Of a stretch of DNA of 64,000 bases, positions 8,179-16,220 are shown one piece after another (positions within the stretch are counted from its first letter, which is position 1; every line of letters starts with the position of its first letter). The stretch spans positions 62,001 to 126,000 of the forward strand of contig CBFHNF010000006.1 in assembly GCA_965657135.1 (NCBI GenBank), in the 5' to 3' direction. Source of the stretch: HIMB11 sp965657135 (GTDB taxonomy: Bacteria > Pseudomonadota > Alphaproteobacteria > Rhodobacterales > Rhodobacteraceae). The position numbers and the translations under genes were made by a program. The notes under the pieces were generated by a model that searched no databases, was not told the origin of the DNA, and saw only the letters and a list, made by a program, of their open reading frames with translations.

Positions 8179-8205
8179 TTGCGTTGCACGTATTAAATAA
8201 CGCAA
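8179..8205. promoter_or_regulatory. Inverted repeat upstream of dgkA
   Basis: A perfect inverted repeat, TTGCGTT (8179-8185) and AACGCAA (8199-8205), has a 13-base AT-rich centre containing TATTAAAT. It lies 33 bases before dgkA and could be an operator around a -10 element. No T-run follows, so it is not an obvious ispG terminator. Function is inferred only from symmetry and position. Confidence 0.25.
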
Positions 8206-8238
8206 ATTGTCCGGAACGCTAAAATTTCTGCAAAGGGT

Positions 8239-8613
8239 ATGGCAATGGGTTTCATCGCACGGGAATGGAGTCGCCTGCGTAATCGTTCTATCTGGTCATT
8301 TAACGGTTGGCGCAATGTTTGGCATAATGAACCCAGTCTAAAGCAGTGGATTCTTGCCAACCTCATATCAACTTCGTTGGCAATATACCTCCCCCTGTCA
8401 GCTGCTGAAACAGCACTCCTGATTATGGGCGGAATTTTAGTTTTGGCTGCAGAATGCATGAATACAGCAATCGAGCGCGCGGTTGACGATATTGGTCTGA
8501 ACAGACGCGAACTTGCGAAACAAGCCAAAGACGCCGGAAGCGCCGCAGTCGCGGTGACCGCATTATCGGTTGGCGCGACATGGGCCACCATATTGATCAT
8601 GAATTTTGGGTAA
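8239..8613 (+). CDS. dgkA: Diacylglycerol kinase (prokaryotic DgkA type)
   Basis: A 124-residue inner-membrane enzyme that phosphorylates diacylglycerol to phosphatidate and recycles lipid released during envelope glycan modification. The conserved catalytic stretch AAECMNTAIERAVDDIG, including both glutamates, is at about 73-89, and NEPSLKQW at about 32-39 matches the membrane-surface motif. Three hydrophobic helices are visible. ATG 8239 follows AAAGGG; ATG 8245 is a second option. It is an independent gene between ispG and the tRNA-Asp pair. Confidence 0.92.
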   Translation: MAMGFIAREWSRLRNRSIWSFNGWRNVWHNEPSLKQWILANLISTSLAIYLPLSAAETALLIMGGILVLAAECMNTAIERAVDDIGLNRRELAKQAKDAGSAAVAVTALSVGATWATILIMNFG

Positions 8614-8616
8614 AAG

Positions 8617-8693
8617 TGGCGCGGTTGACGGGGCTCGAACCCGCGACCCCCGGCGTGACAGGCCGGTACTCTAACCAACTGAGCTACAACCGC
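8617..8693 (-). tRNA. tRNA-Asp(GTC), copy 2
   Basis: A 77-base cloverleaf on the minus strand with encoded CCA (8617-8619). The acceptor arm is GCGGTTG/CAACCGC, the anticodon loop is CTGTCAC with anticodon GTC, and the T-loop is TTCGAGC. It is identical to the copy 205 bases upstream on the same strand. Confidence 0.97.
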
Positions 8694-8821
8694 GCGTGAG
8701 GTGTGGGATATGTGTTTTCACCAGTACCGTCAATAGCGAAAACAAAAATTTTATCCCAAAACGCTGGATGATCCAGCAAACATCAAGACCGTCAAGGTTG
8801 TTTAAAGCAAAGAGAGAAAAG

Positions 8822-8898
8822 TGGCGCGGTTGACGGGGCTCGAACCCGCGACCCCCGGCGTGACAGGCCGGTACTCTAACCAACTGAGCTACAACCGC
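8822..8898 (-). tRNA. tRNA-Asp(GTC), copy 1
   Basis: Identical in sequence to the copy at 8617-8693, with encoded CCA at 8822-8824 and anticodon GTC. On the minus strand this copy is transcribed first. A 128-base spacer separates the two, and both are followed by a short CTTTT at the 3' side, so the duplicated unit extends slightly beyond the tRNA. Confidence 0.97.
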
Positions 8899-9241
8899 GC
8901 GTGACGTGTTTACTATGGCCAACTCAGAAAATGGTCAAGCACACAATTCGATTTTTTTGCAATTGTGCCATACTTTTTTAGACCGCAAAAAACGGCAACT
9001 CAATCATACAACCAATCCGTGTCTGATTTGACGGGAACAAAACAGAAAAAGCGGATTTGCAAAAATTTTTGAAAATTTTCATCGCTGTGACCTTGCACCC
9101 TGCCCCACATAAAGGCATCGTTATTCAAACCGAGTCTGGTTGAAATGTGGCACAGACATACACATTTAACTGATCTGACACGGAGACAGCGCGCGTTGCC
9201 AAATTTGGGACAGTCGCTGTTTTGCTAAAAAAGGAACGAGC
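8899..9241 (+). promoter_or_regulatory. lon upstream region with candidate promoter
   Basis: This 343-base gap between the tRNA-Asp pair and lon has no convincing gene. It is AT-rich (A/T runs near 9058-9080). TTGAAA (9140-9145) and CATTTA (9163-9168), 17 bp apart, form a promoter-like pair about 75 bases before lon. The TTGAAA element resembles heat-shock -35 boxes, but the -10 side does not fit an RpoH consensus well, so heat-shock control is only a possibility. Confidence 0.35.
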
Positions 9242-11647
9242 ATGACGTCACCATTAAATGCCTCTTACCCTGTATTGCCGCTGCGCGACATTGTGGTTTT
9301 TCCACATATGATCGTGCCCCTTTTTGTGGGCCGCGACAAATCGGTGCGCGCCTTAGAAGAGGCAATGCAGGACGACAAACAAATTCTCTTGTCGAGCCAA
9401 CAAGATCCATCAGAGGATGATCCAAGCGCAGATCAAATTTATCGAATGGGTGTTTTGGCCAATGTGTTGCAATTGTTGAAATTGCCAGATGGCACTGTCA
9501 AAGTTTTGGTTGAGGGACAAACGCGGGTAAAAATAAGCGAATTCCTTGAAAATCCCAACTTCTTTGAAGCAAGCGCAGAATATGTAGAAGAGGACATGGG
9601 CGAGGATGCGACCATTGATGCCCTTGTGCGAACTGTATCTGATGAATTTGAACGATATGCGAAAATCAAAAAGAACATTCCAGAAGAGGCGTTAACAGCG
9701 ATTTCTAATTCCTCTGAGCCAGAAAAATTGGCTGATTTGGCGGCTGGGCATCTGGGAATCGAAGTTGCGGACAAACAGGATCTTTTGGAAACATTGATTG
9801 TCAGCGAACGCTTGGAAAAAATCTATGGACTGATGCAGGGCGAAATGAGTGTCTTGCAAGTCGAAAAGAAAATCAAAACGCGCGTGAAGTCTCAGATGGA
9901 GCGTACGCAACGCGAATACTATCTAAACGAACAAATGAAAGCGATCCAAAAGGAACTTGGGGACGGCGAAGAAAGCCAAAACGAAGTTGCCGAATTGGAA
10001 GACCGCATCAGTGGCATGAAGCTTAGCAAAGAGGCCTTGGACAAAGCCAATGCTGAAATCAAAAAGCTGAAAAACATGTCCCCTATGTCGGCCGAGGCAA
10101 CCGTGGTGCGCAACTATCTGGATTGGATGTTGTCAATCCCATGGGGCACCAAATCCCGCGTGAAAAAGGATTTGGGACGCGCTGAGCGGATCTTGGATGA
10201 AGATCATTATTCACTAGAAAAGGTCAAAGAACGCATTGTTGAGTATCTGGCTGTCCAACAACGGTCATCAAAATTGCGCGGTCCGATTATGTGCTTGGTC
10301 GGCCCTCCTGGTGTTGGGAAAACGTCACTTGGCAAATCTGTGGCCAAGGCAACTGGGCGTGAATTTATCCGAATTTCATTGGGTGGGGTACGGGATGAAT
10401 CCGAAATTCGCGGTCACCGTCGCACATATATCGGATCCATGCCCGGTAAAATCATCCAAGCGATGAAAAAGGCGAAAACCACCAACCCACTGATCCTTCT
10501 TGATGAAATTGATAAGATGGGACAGGATTTCCGCGGCGATCCCGCCTCTGCAATGCTTGAGGTATTGGATCCAGAGCAAAACAGTACCTTTGTCGATCAC
10601 TACCTTGAGGTCGAATACGATTTGTCAAATGTGATGTTCCTGACAACTTCGAACAGCTATAACATGCCGGGCCCTCTTTTGGACCGAATGGAGATCATCC
10701 CACTGGCTGGTTATACAGAAGATGAAAAATGCGAAATCGCGCGGCGTCACTTGATTGATAAGGCTGTGAAAAACCACGGCCTGAAAAAGGGTGAATTTGA
10801 ACTGACCGATAGTGCGCTGAGCTCGATGATTCAACATTATACCCGTGAAGCGGGTGTGCGGAATCTAGAACGCGAAGTCGCCAAAGTTGCCCGCAAAGCA
10901 GTCACAAAAATCGTCAAGGGTGAAGCCGAGACAGTTACCGTAACTGCCGATAACTTGGATGATTTTCTTGGCGTGCGCAAATTCCGCTATGGGTTGGCCG
11001 AAAAAGAGGATCAGGTGGGCGTTGTGACAGGGCTTGCCTATACCTCTGTGGGCGGTGACCTGCTGCATATCGAGGCGTTGAAGCTGCCCGGTAAGGGGCG
11101 CATGAAAACAACGGGTAAGTTGGGCGATGTAATGAAAGAATCCATCGACGCAGCAAGCTCATATGTCCGTTCAATTTCGCCCAAAATCGGTGTGAAACCT
11201 CCGCAATTTGATACGTTGGATATTCACGTCCACGTCCCAGAGGGTGCAACACCCAAAGATGGCCCAAGTGCAGGTCTGGCGATGGTGACATCCATTGTGT
11301 CGGTGCTAACAGGCATCCCAGTACGCAAAGATATTGCCATGACAGGCGAAGTCACCTTGCGTGGGAATGCATTGGCCATTGGCGGATTAAAAGAAAAACT
11401 TTTGGCCGCGTTGCGTGGTGGGATCACAACAGTATTCATTCCAGAAGAGAACGAAAAAGATATCGCCGATCTGCCTGATTCAGTGAAGGAGGGGTTGAAA
11501 ATCATCCCCGTTAGCCATGTTTCAGAAGTTTTGGCACAGGCGCTTGTTGACACACCTGAACCCATCGAATGGGATCAAGCCGCAGAAGACGCAGCCGCTG
11601 CTGAACGGGCCAAACAATCCCAAAGCAGCGCACAAATCACACATTAA
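9242..11647 (+). CDS. lon: ATP-dependent protease La
   Basis: A cytosolic AAA+ serine protease that degrades misfolded and regulatory proteins. At 801 residues it is full length. The N-terminal LON substrate-binding domain covers about 8-200, a coiled helical region with many charged residues about 200-300, Walker A is G354-T361 (GPPGVGKT), and Walker B is in LILLDEIDK. The protease domain carries the catalytic dyad Ser676 (PKDGPSAGL) and Lys719 (GGLKEK). ATG 9242 has AAGGAA upstream. It is monocistronic and ends in a strong terminator. Confidence 0.98.
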   Translation: MTSPLNASYPVLPLRDIVVFPHMIVPLFVGRDKSVRALEEAMQDDKQILLSSQQDPSEDDPSADQIYRMGVLANVLQLLKLPDGTVKVLVEGQTRVKISEFLENPNFFEASAEYVEEDMGEDATIDALVRTVSDEFERYAKIKKNIPEEALTAISNSSEPEKLADLAAGHLGIEVADKQDLLETLIVSERLEKIYGLMQGEMSVLQVEKKIKTRVKSQMERTQREYYLNEQMKAIQKELGDGEESQNEVAELEDRISGMKLSKEALDKANAEIKKLKNMSPMSAEATVVRNYLDWMLSIPWGTKSRVKKDLGRAERILDEDHYSLEKVKERIVEYLAVQQRSSKLRGPIMCLVGPPGVGKTSLGKSVAKATGREFIRISLGGVRDESEIRGHRRTYIGSMPGKIIQAMKKAKTTNPLILLDEIDKMGQDFRGDPASAMLEVLDPEQNSTFVDHYLEVEYDLSNVMFLTTSNSYNMPGPLLDRMEIIPLAGYTEDEKCEIARRHLIDKAVKNHGLKKGEFELTDSALSSMIQHYTREAGVRNLEREVAKVARKAVTKIVKGEAETVTVTADNLDDFLGVRKFRYGLAEKEDQVGVVTGLAYTSVGGDLLHIEALKLPGKGRMKTTGKLGDVMKESIDAASSYVRSISPKIGVKPPQFDTLDIHVHVPEGATPKDGPSAGLAMVTSIVSVLTGIPVRKDIAMTGEVTLRGNALAIGGLKEKLLAALRGGITTVFIPEENEKDIADLPDSVKEGLKIIPVSHVSEVLAQALVDTPEPIEWDQAAEDAAAAERAKQSQSSAQITH

Positions 11648-11650
11648 GTG

Positions 11651-11678
11651 AAAGGCCCCCACTATTGGGGGCCTTTTT
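11651..11678 (+). terminator. Intrinsic terminator after lon
   Basis: A 10-bp stem AAAGGCCCCC/GGGGGCCTTT with a six-base loop (ACTATT) is followed by TTTTT ending at 11678. It lies 4 bases after the lon stop. Confidence 0.92.
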
Positions 11679-11703
11679 GCATCTGTGGTGGAATAAAACA
11701 CGC

Positions 11704-12168
11704 TCATAAGCGCATCAAATATCGCTGATTACCTGTCACACAAAGGACGCCGTTTTGATTATGGATTTCAATGGCCACACCCAAAATGCCCGTTGTGGTT
11801 TGACGGGTTAGTTCATTTATTTCAAACGAAGGATACAGAGTATCGCCATTATAAACGGGATGTAAAAATCGACTGGATTGATCCACAAATCCGATCAATG
11901 CCCGCCCCATTTCGTGGGCCAACGGCGATGCGCCAATCGCCGCTTGAATAAGGCTCATGTAGCCATGCGCCATTAAATCGGGATGGCCCAGGGTTTGCAA
12001 ATAGGCGCGGTCATAATGGATTGGGTGATTATCTCCACTTGCTGCCTGAAACGCGGCGAACACTCCTTCGCTCATCGTGCGAGAGGGGGCAAAAAAGCGT
12101 TCGCCAATTTCAAAATCATCAAAATGGCAGGTTGGATGCATCTGGTGCTTGGTTGGATCAAATGACAT
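11704..12168 (-). CDS. MaoC-family (R)-specific enoyl-CoA hydratase-like protein
   Basis: A 154-residue hotdog-fold protein of the MaoC dehydratase family. The hydratase motif appears as AASGDNHPIHYD, with the catalytic Asp/His pair, followed by the AHGYMSLIQA helix. Such enzymes hydrate trans-2-enoyl-CoA or similar acyl thioesters, but many family members have unknown substrates. I chose ATG 12168 because GGAGA sits upstream; the longer frame back to 12213 has no ribosome site. It converges on lon. Confidence 0.85.
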   Translation of the reverse strand: MSFDPTKHQMHPTCHFDDFEIGERFFAPSRTMSEGVFAAFQAASGDNHPIHYDRAYLQTLGHPDLMAHGYMSLIQAAIGASPLAHEMGRALIGFVDQSSRFLHPVYNGDTLYPSFEINELTRQTTTGILGVAIEIHNQNGVLCVTGNQRYLMRL

Positions 12169-12285
12169 TTCAATCTCCGGAAATAATAGCTTAGCTATAG
12201 TTTGCAAGAGCAAAGAAGAAAAAGGTAATTTTTCACCCGAACCCTCTTGCGCAGGATCAACGCTTTGGCTATTACGCCCTCTATC

Positions 12286-12361
12286 GGGTGATTAGCTCAG
12301 TTGGTAGAGCGCTTCGTTTACACCGAAGATGTCAGGAGTTCGAGTCTCTTATCACCCACCA
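12286..12361 (+). tRNA. tRNA-Val(TAC)
   Basis: A 76-base cloverleaf with encoded CCA (12359-12361). The acceptor is GGGTGAT/ATCACCC, the anticodon stem-loop is CTTCG-TTTACAC-CGAAG with anticodon TAC, and the T-loop TTCGAGT is intact. Confidence 0.96.
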
Positions 12362-12444
12362 TTTTCCCTTATTCGTTTCGAAACGCTGGGTTTTTACAGA
12401 TCCTTACTCTATATCCCATATTACGTTGTGAATAGAGGACCCAC

Positions 12445-12570
12445 ATGCCAGACCATCGCCCCGACCGAGATCGTAAGCCCCAAAAATCCGAAGCCCGAAT
12501 GGGAGGTATGATTGCCACGGCCGTTTTGGTGTTTTTGGCACTTTTCACAGTTATTTTTGTGCTTGGCTAA
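12445..12570 (+). CDS. Small single-helix membrane peptide (41 aa)
   Basis: A short frame starting at ATG 12445, with AGAGGA about 8 bases upstream, encodes a strongly charged N-terminus (DHRPDRDRKPQKSEAR) followed by one hydrophobic helix (about 22-40) and ends at TAA. The good ribosome site, the clear tail-anchored-like design and the position just upstream of the DUF1624 gene on the same strand support a real gene. I do not recognise the family, and function is unknown. Confidence 0.55.
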   Translation: MPDHRPDRDRKPQKSEARMGGMIATAVLVFLALFTVIFVLG

Positions 12571-12613
12571 GGCAACGCTCGCCTTTTGGCGGATCAGGCG
12601 TTAATCACATTTT

Positions 12614-13339
12614 ATGACGCAAACACAGTCTCGACTCATCTGGCTTGATCTGCTGCGGGCCTTGGCCATTTTGGCCATGGTTGTGTTTCATTTTACATTT
12701 GATCTGATGTATTTCGGCTATATCAAGGCCGGAACCGTCTTTCAGCCGGAATGGCGCATGTTTGAACGTTCGATTGCCGTGTCCTTTCTGTTTTTGGCGG
12801 GACTATCATGGCAACAAACGCATCATCATGGCATCAAATGGCGAACCGTTTGGCGGCGCGCAGCGCTATTGGGGGCCGCAGCGGCGAGTATATCATTGGT
12901 CACATATTTCACCTTTGGACCCTATATGATCCGCTTTGGGATTTTGCATCTTATATTGGTGATGAGTGTTCTGTCTCTGCCGCTCATATCTCTGCATTGG
13001 GGGGCGCCCCTGACCATTGCGGTTGCACTGGGATCTTATTTCATCTGGGCAGATGGGCCTGTTGATGGCTCTAGCTGGATCATGTGGATCATCTGGACCA
13101 CTGAAACTTCGGGCAGCGTCGATTATCGCCCCATCATGCCGTGGGGGTTCGCGTTTTTTGCGGGGATGGCGGCACACGCCCTATTCGTTCGCCTAAAGGC
13201 CTTTCGCTATGCGGGACCAGCATGGGGTTGGGTCCGCCCATTTGCCTTTGCTGGGCGGCACAGTTTGGCAATATATCTGATCCATCAGCCCCTTATGTTC
13301 GCAGGCTTCTATATCTATCAATTTTTGACAACGATGTAA
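12614..13339 (+). CDS. DUF1624 / heparan-alpha-glucosaminide N-acetyltransferase-like membrane protein
   Basis: A 241-residue membrane protein with about seven hydrophobic helices. It opens with RLIWLDLLRALAILAMVVFHFTFDL, the signature start of DUF1624 and acyltransferase-3-like proteins, where the His in the first helix is thought to be functional. The C-terminal FAGRHSLAIYLIHQP motif is also typical. Family members may acetylate or acylate envelope sugars, but no substrate is known for this bacterial branch. It follows the 41-residue peptide by 43 bases and may be co-transcribed with it. Confidence 0.85.
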   Translation: MTQTQSRLIWLDLLRALAILAMVVFHFTFDLMYFGYIKAGTVFQPEWRMFERSIAVSFLFLAGLSWQQTHHHGIKWRTVWRRAALLGAAAASISLVTYFTFGPYMIRFGILHLILVMSVLSLPLISLHWGAPLTIAVALGSYFIWADGPVDGSSWIMWIIWTTETSGSVDYRPIMPWGFAFFAGMAAHALFVRLKAFRYAGPAWGWVRPFAFAGRHSLAIYLIHQPLMFAGFYIYQFLTTM

Positions 13340-13365
13340 TACAACACGCGATCGACTGACGATGC

Positions 13366-14496
13366 CTATAGCGGATCAATGTCGCCTTTGGCGCGGGTTG
13401 CGTGAAACTCTGCCTCAAATTCCAGAAAACGACCCGCAGCAATCGCATTGCGCATGGTGTCCATCAGCTCTTGGAAATAATGCAGATTGTGCCAAGTCAG
13501 CAACATTGAGCTGATGATTTCCTGACTGCGGAAGGTATGATGTAAATAGGCGCGTGAATACTTGGAACAGGCCGGACATGTACACTCCGCGTCCAGCGGG
13601 CGTGGATCATCACGGTGTCGTGCGTTTTTGATGTTCACAACGCCATTGCGCGTGAACACCTGCCCCGTACGTCCAGATCGCGATGGCAAAACACAATCCA
13701 TCATATCAACGCCGCGCTTCACCGCGCCGACGATGTCATCGGGTTTACCAACACCCATCAAATAGCGTGGTTTATCTATGGGCATCATGTCAGGCGCGTA
13801 ATCCAGGACGGAAAACATTGCCTCTTGCCCCTCGCCCACAGCTAAACCGCCAATGGCATAGCCGTCAAATTCAATTGCGCGCAGCGCATTAGCGCTTTCG
13901 CCGCGCAAGTCTTGCTCTAAGCCACCCTGTTGAATACCGAACAAGGCATGCCCGGGCCGATCACCAAAAGCATCGCGCGAACGTGCGGCCCATCGCATGG
14001 ATAGACGCATGCTTTCTTCAATACGGGCGCGATCTGCGGGCAACGCAGGACATTCATCAAAACACATGACAATATCGCTGCCCAATAGGCGCTGGATTTC
14101 CATGGAGCGTTCAGGAGTCAGTTCATGACGCGATCCATCCACGTGGGATTTAAACGTAACCCCCTCTTCGGTCAGTTTGCGCAGGGATGACAGCGACATC
14201 ACCTGAAACCCACCACTGTCCGTTAAAATCGGACGTTCCCAATTCATGAAGTGGTGCAAACCACCGAGGCGAACAATGCGTTCCGCCGTTGGGCGCAGCA
14301 TGAGATGATAGGTATTGCCCAACAGAATATCAGCACCCGTTGCCCGCACGCTTTCGGGCATCATCGCCTTAACTGTCGCGGCGGTCCCCACGGGCATGAA
14401 TGCAGGTGTGCGGATATCTCCGCGCGGTGTTGAAATTACCCCTTGGCGTGCCTTGCCATCGGTTGATTGCAGCTGAAACGAAAATCTCTGTGTCAT
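13366..14496 (-). CDS. tgt: Queuine tRNA-ribosyltransferase
   Basis: Exchanges guanine for preQ1 at position 34 of tRNAs with GUN anticodons, in queuosine synthesis. At 376 residues it is full length. The active-site aspartates lie in LTDSGGFQVMSL (about residue 93) and in VLPSRSGRTGQVF/VDMMDCVLP. The substrate loop GGLAVGEGQE and the zinc site CTCPACSKYSRAYLHH are all present. It converges on the DUF1624 gene, 26 bases apart. The two tRNA-Asp(GTC) genes here encode one of its substrates. Confidence 0.97.
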   Translation of the reverse strand: MTQRFSFQLQSTDGKARQGVISTPRGDIRTPAFMPVGTAATVKAMMPESVRATGADILLGNTYHLMLRPTAERIVRLGGLHHFMNWERPILTDSGGFQVMSLSSLRKLTEEGVTFKSHVDGSRHELTPERSMEIQRLLGSDIVMCFDECPALPADRARIEESMRLSMRWAARSRDAFGDRPGHALFGIQQGGLEQDLRGESANALRAIEFDGYAIGGLAVGEGQEAMFSVLDYAPDMMPIDKPRYLMGVGKPDDIVGAVKRGVDMMDCVLPSRSGRTGQVFTRNGVVNIKNARHRDDPRPLDAECTCPACSKYSRAYLHHTFRSQEIISSMLLTWHNLHYFQELMDTMRNAIAAGRFLEFEAEFHATRAKGDIDPL

Positions 14497-14596
14497 GCGC
14501 GGGATTTGGCAGAGTTGGCGGGAAATGCCAAGATGTAATCTCTTGTTGCGGCGCAGCTCTCATAAATTAATTCAATCGTCAAAGGACTGAGCCTGT

Positions 14597-14629
14597 AAAA
14601 AAACCCGCCAGCAGTGGGCGGGTTTTTTT
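14597..14629 (-). terminator. Intrinsic terminator after tig
   Basis: The stem ACCCGCC (14603-14609)/GGCGGGT (14617-14623) has A- and T-runs extending it on both sides, giving U-tracts in both directions. It lies 23 bases past the tig stop. Confidence 0.9.
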
Positions 14630-14651
14630 GAATAGTATTGTTTTGAAAACC

Positions 14652-15980
14652 TTAGTCTTCCATCGCGTCCACAGCGGCCTGAAGCGCGTCTTTGTCGACT
14701 GATTTCTCGGTCACTTTTGCGCCATCAATGATGTGATCCACAACTTTGTCTTCAAACAATGGTGCGCGAAGTTGCTGTTGCATCTGCTGGTTCTGCTGGA
14801 TGAATTCAAAGAACTGACGCTCCTGACCAGGATACTGACGCGCCTGCGCCATGATCGCTTGGGTCATTTCGGCATCTGTAATTTCGATTTCCGCCTTCTG
14901 ACCAATTTCCGCAATCAAAAGGCCCAGACGGACACGGCGTTCTGCCAGTGTTGTGTGTTCCTCGGTTGCTTCGATCTCATCGTGGTTGTGATCTGTCACC
15001 TCTGGGTTCTCATCATGCCACAATTGGTGTGCGATTTGCTTGGCTTCTGCTTCGACCATGGATGGCGGCAGATCAAACTTCACCAAATCATCCAACTGAT
15101 CCAGCAAGGCACGCTTCATAACGGCACGCGCTGCACCAGCATATTCCGCCTCTAGACGCTCTGAGATTTGCGCCTTGAGCGCGTCCAAGTCATCTGCACC
15201 AAAGCGGGTCGCCAACTCGTCGTTGATTTCTGCTGCGACTGGCTCTTTGACTTCTTTGACGGTGCATTCGAAGACTGCCGCTTTACCCGCAAGGTTATCT
15301 GCGCCGTAATCGTCAGGGAAGTTCACTTCAACGTTCTTTTCTTCACCTGCTTTTAAACCAACCAACTGATCCTCAAAACCTGGGATAAAGCTGTTTGAAC
15401 CTAGGACAAGTGGGTAATCTTCGGCCGCGCCACCTTCAAATGCTTCGCCGTCAACTTTGCCCAAGAAGTCGATCACAACTTGATCGCCCTCTTTGGCCTT
15501 GGACCCTTTACGGCGTTCTTTGAAATCTTGTGCGGTCGAGGCAAGGTTTTCTAGTGCCTCATTCACAGACGCGTCGTCTGCAGAGACAACCATTTTTTCC
15601 AACGTAATACCGCTTGCGTCTAGCTCTGGGATTTCTGGAAGGGCTTCGTATGAAAATTCGATATGAACATCATCCCCCTGTTTCCAGTCTTCGTTTGTCA
15701 TTTTGATCGCAGGCTGCATCGCGGGGCGCACACCTGTTTCTTCGAAATGCGCATTTACAGAACCATCGATGGTTTCCTGCATCACTTCGCCCATGACTTG
15801 CTGGCCAAATTGCTTTTTCAGCATCGCCATCGGCACTTTCCCTTTACGGAAGCCCTTCATCTCAACCTGAGGCTGCGCCTCTTTCAGTTTTTCATCGACT
15901 TTTGCTTCTAGATCAGCATTCGTGATGACCATTGTATAGGCGCGCTTTAGGCCTTCGTTCAGGGTCTCGGTGACTTGCAT
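14652..15980 (-). CDS. tig: Trigger factor, ribosome-associated peptidyl-prolyl isomerase
   Basis: A chaperone that meets nascent chains at the ribosome exit. It is 442 residues long. The N-terminal ribosome-binding domain includes the signature GFRKGKVPMAMLKKQFG (about 43-59), a FKBP-type PPIase domain covers about 150-240 (GDQVVIDFLGKVDGEAFEGG), and a helical C-terminal chaperone domain follows with a Gln/Met-rich stretch (FIQQNQQMQQQ). I chose ATG 15980 because relatives begin MQVTETLNEGLKR and GAGG lies 6 bases upstream. Longer in-frame starts (up to 16067) lack support. Confidence 0.95.
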   Translation of the reverse strand: MQVTETLNEGLKRAYTMVITNADLEAKVDEKLKEAQPQVEMKGFRKGKVPMAMLKKQFGQQVMGEVMQETIDGSVNAHFEETGVRPAMQPAIKMTNEDWKQGDDVHIEFSYEALPEIPELDASGITLEKMVVSADDASVNEALENLASTAQDFKERRKGSKAKEGDQVVIDFLGKVDGEAFEGGAAEDYPLVLGSNSFIPGFEDQLVGLKAGEEKNVEVNFPDDYGADNLAGKAAVFECTVKEVKEPVAAEINDELATRFGADDLDALKAQISERLEAEYAGAARAVMKRALLDQLDDLVKFDLPPSMVEAEAKQIAHQLWHDENPEVTDHNHDEIEATEEHTTLAERRVRLGLLIAEIGQKAEIEITDAEMTQAIMAQARQYPGQERQFFEFIQQNQQMQQQLRAPLFEDKVVDHIIDGAKVTEKSVDKDALQAAVDAMED

Positions 15981-16220
15981 TGACATCCTCATGAAAGATA
16001 ACAGGCCACCCGTAGGTAGCCCAAAAACAGTTTGAGCTTTCCTAATTGTGTATACCGGCAGGATCAACCCTCAAATTCGGTCTTATGGGATAAACACTCA
16101 GTTTATTTTGGTTTTTGCCTAATAAACGCACAAAAAAATGAAACTGATGCTATTCAATCGTTTACTTTTTTAGATTCTGACGGATAAAGTCGGGCAGATT
16201 TTTTGGAATGAACAAACCTC

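Noticed and set aside
8193..8922. Minus-strand frames of 161 and 83 residues sharing a VRVPACHAGGRGFEPRQPRHF segment
   Set aside because: The shared segment is a translation of the duplicated tRNA-Asp genes, and the rest is antisense to dgkA or spacer.
9110..9170. Classical RpoH (heat-shock) promoter for lon
   Set aside because: CTTGCA and CCCCAC motifs near 9093-9108 are too close together, and TTGAAA/CATTTA fits sigma-70 as well as RpoH; not enough for a specific call.
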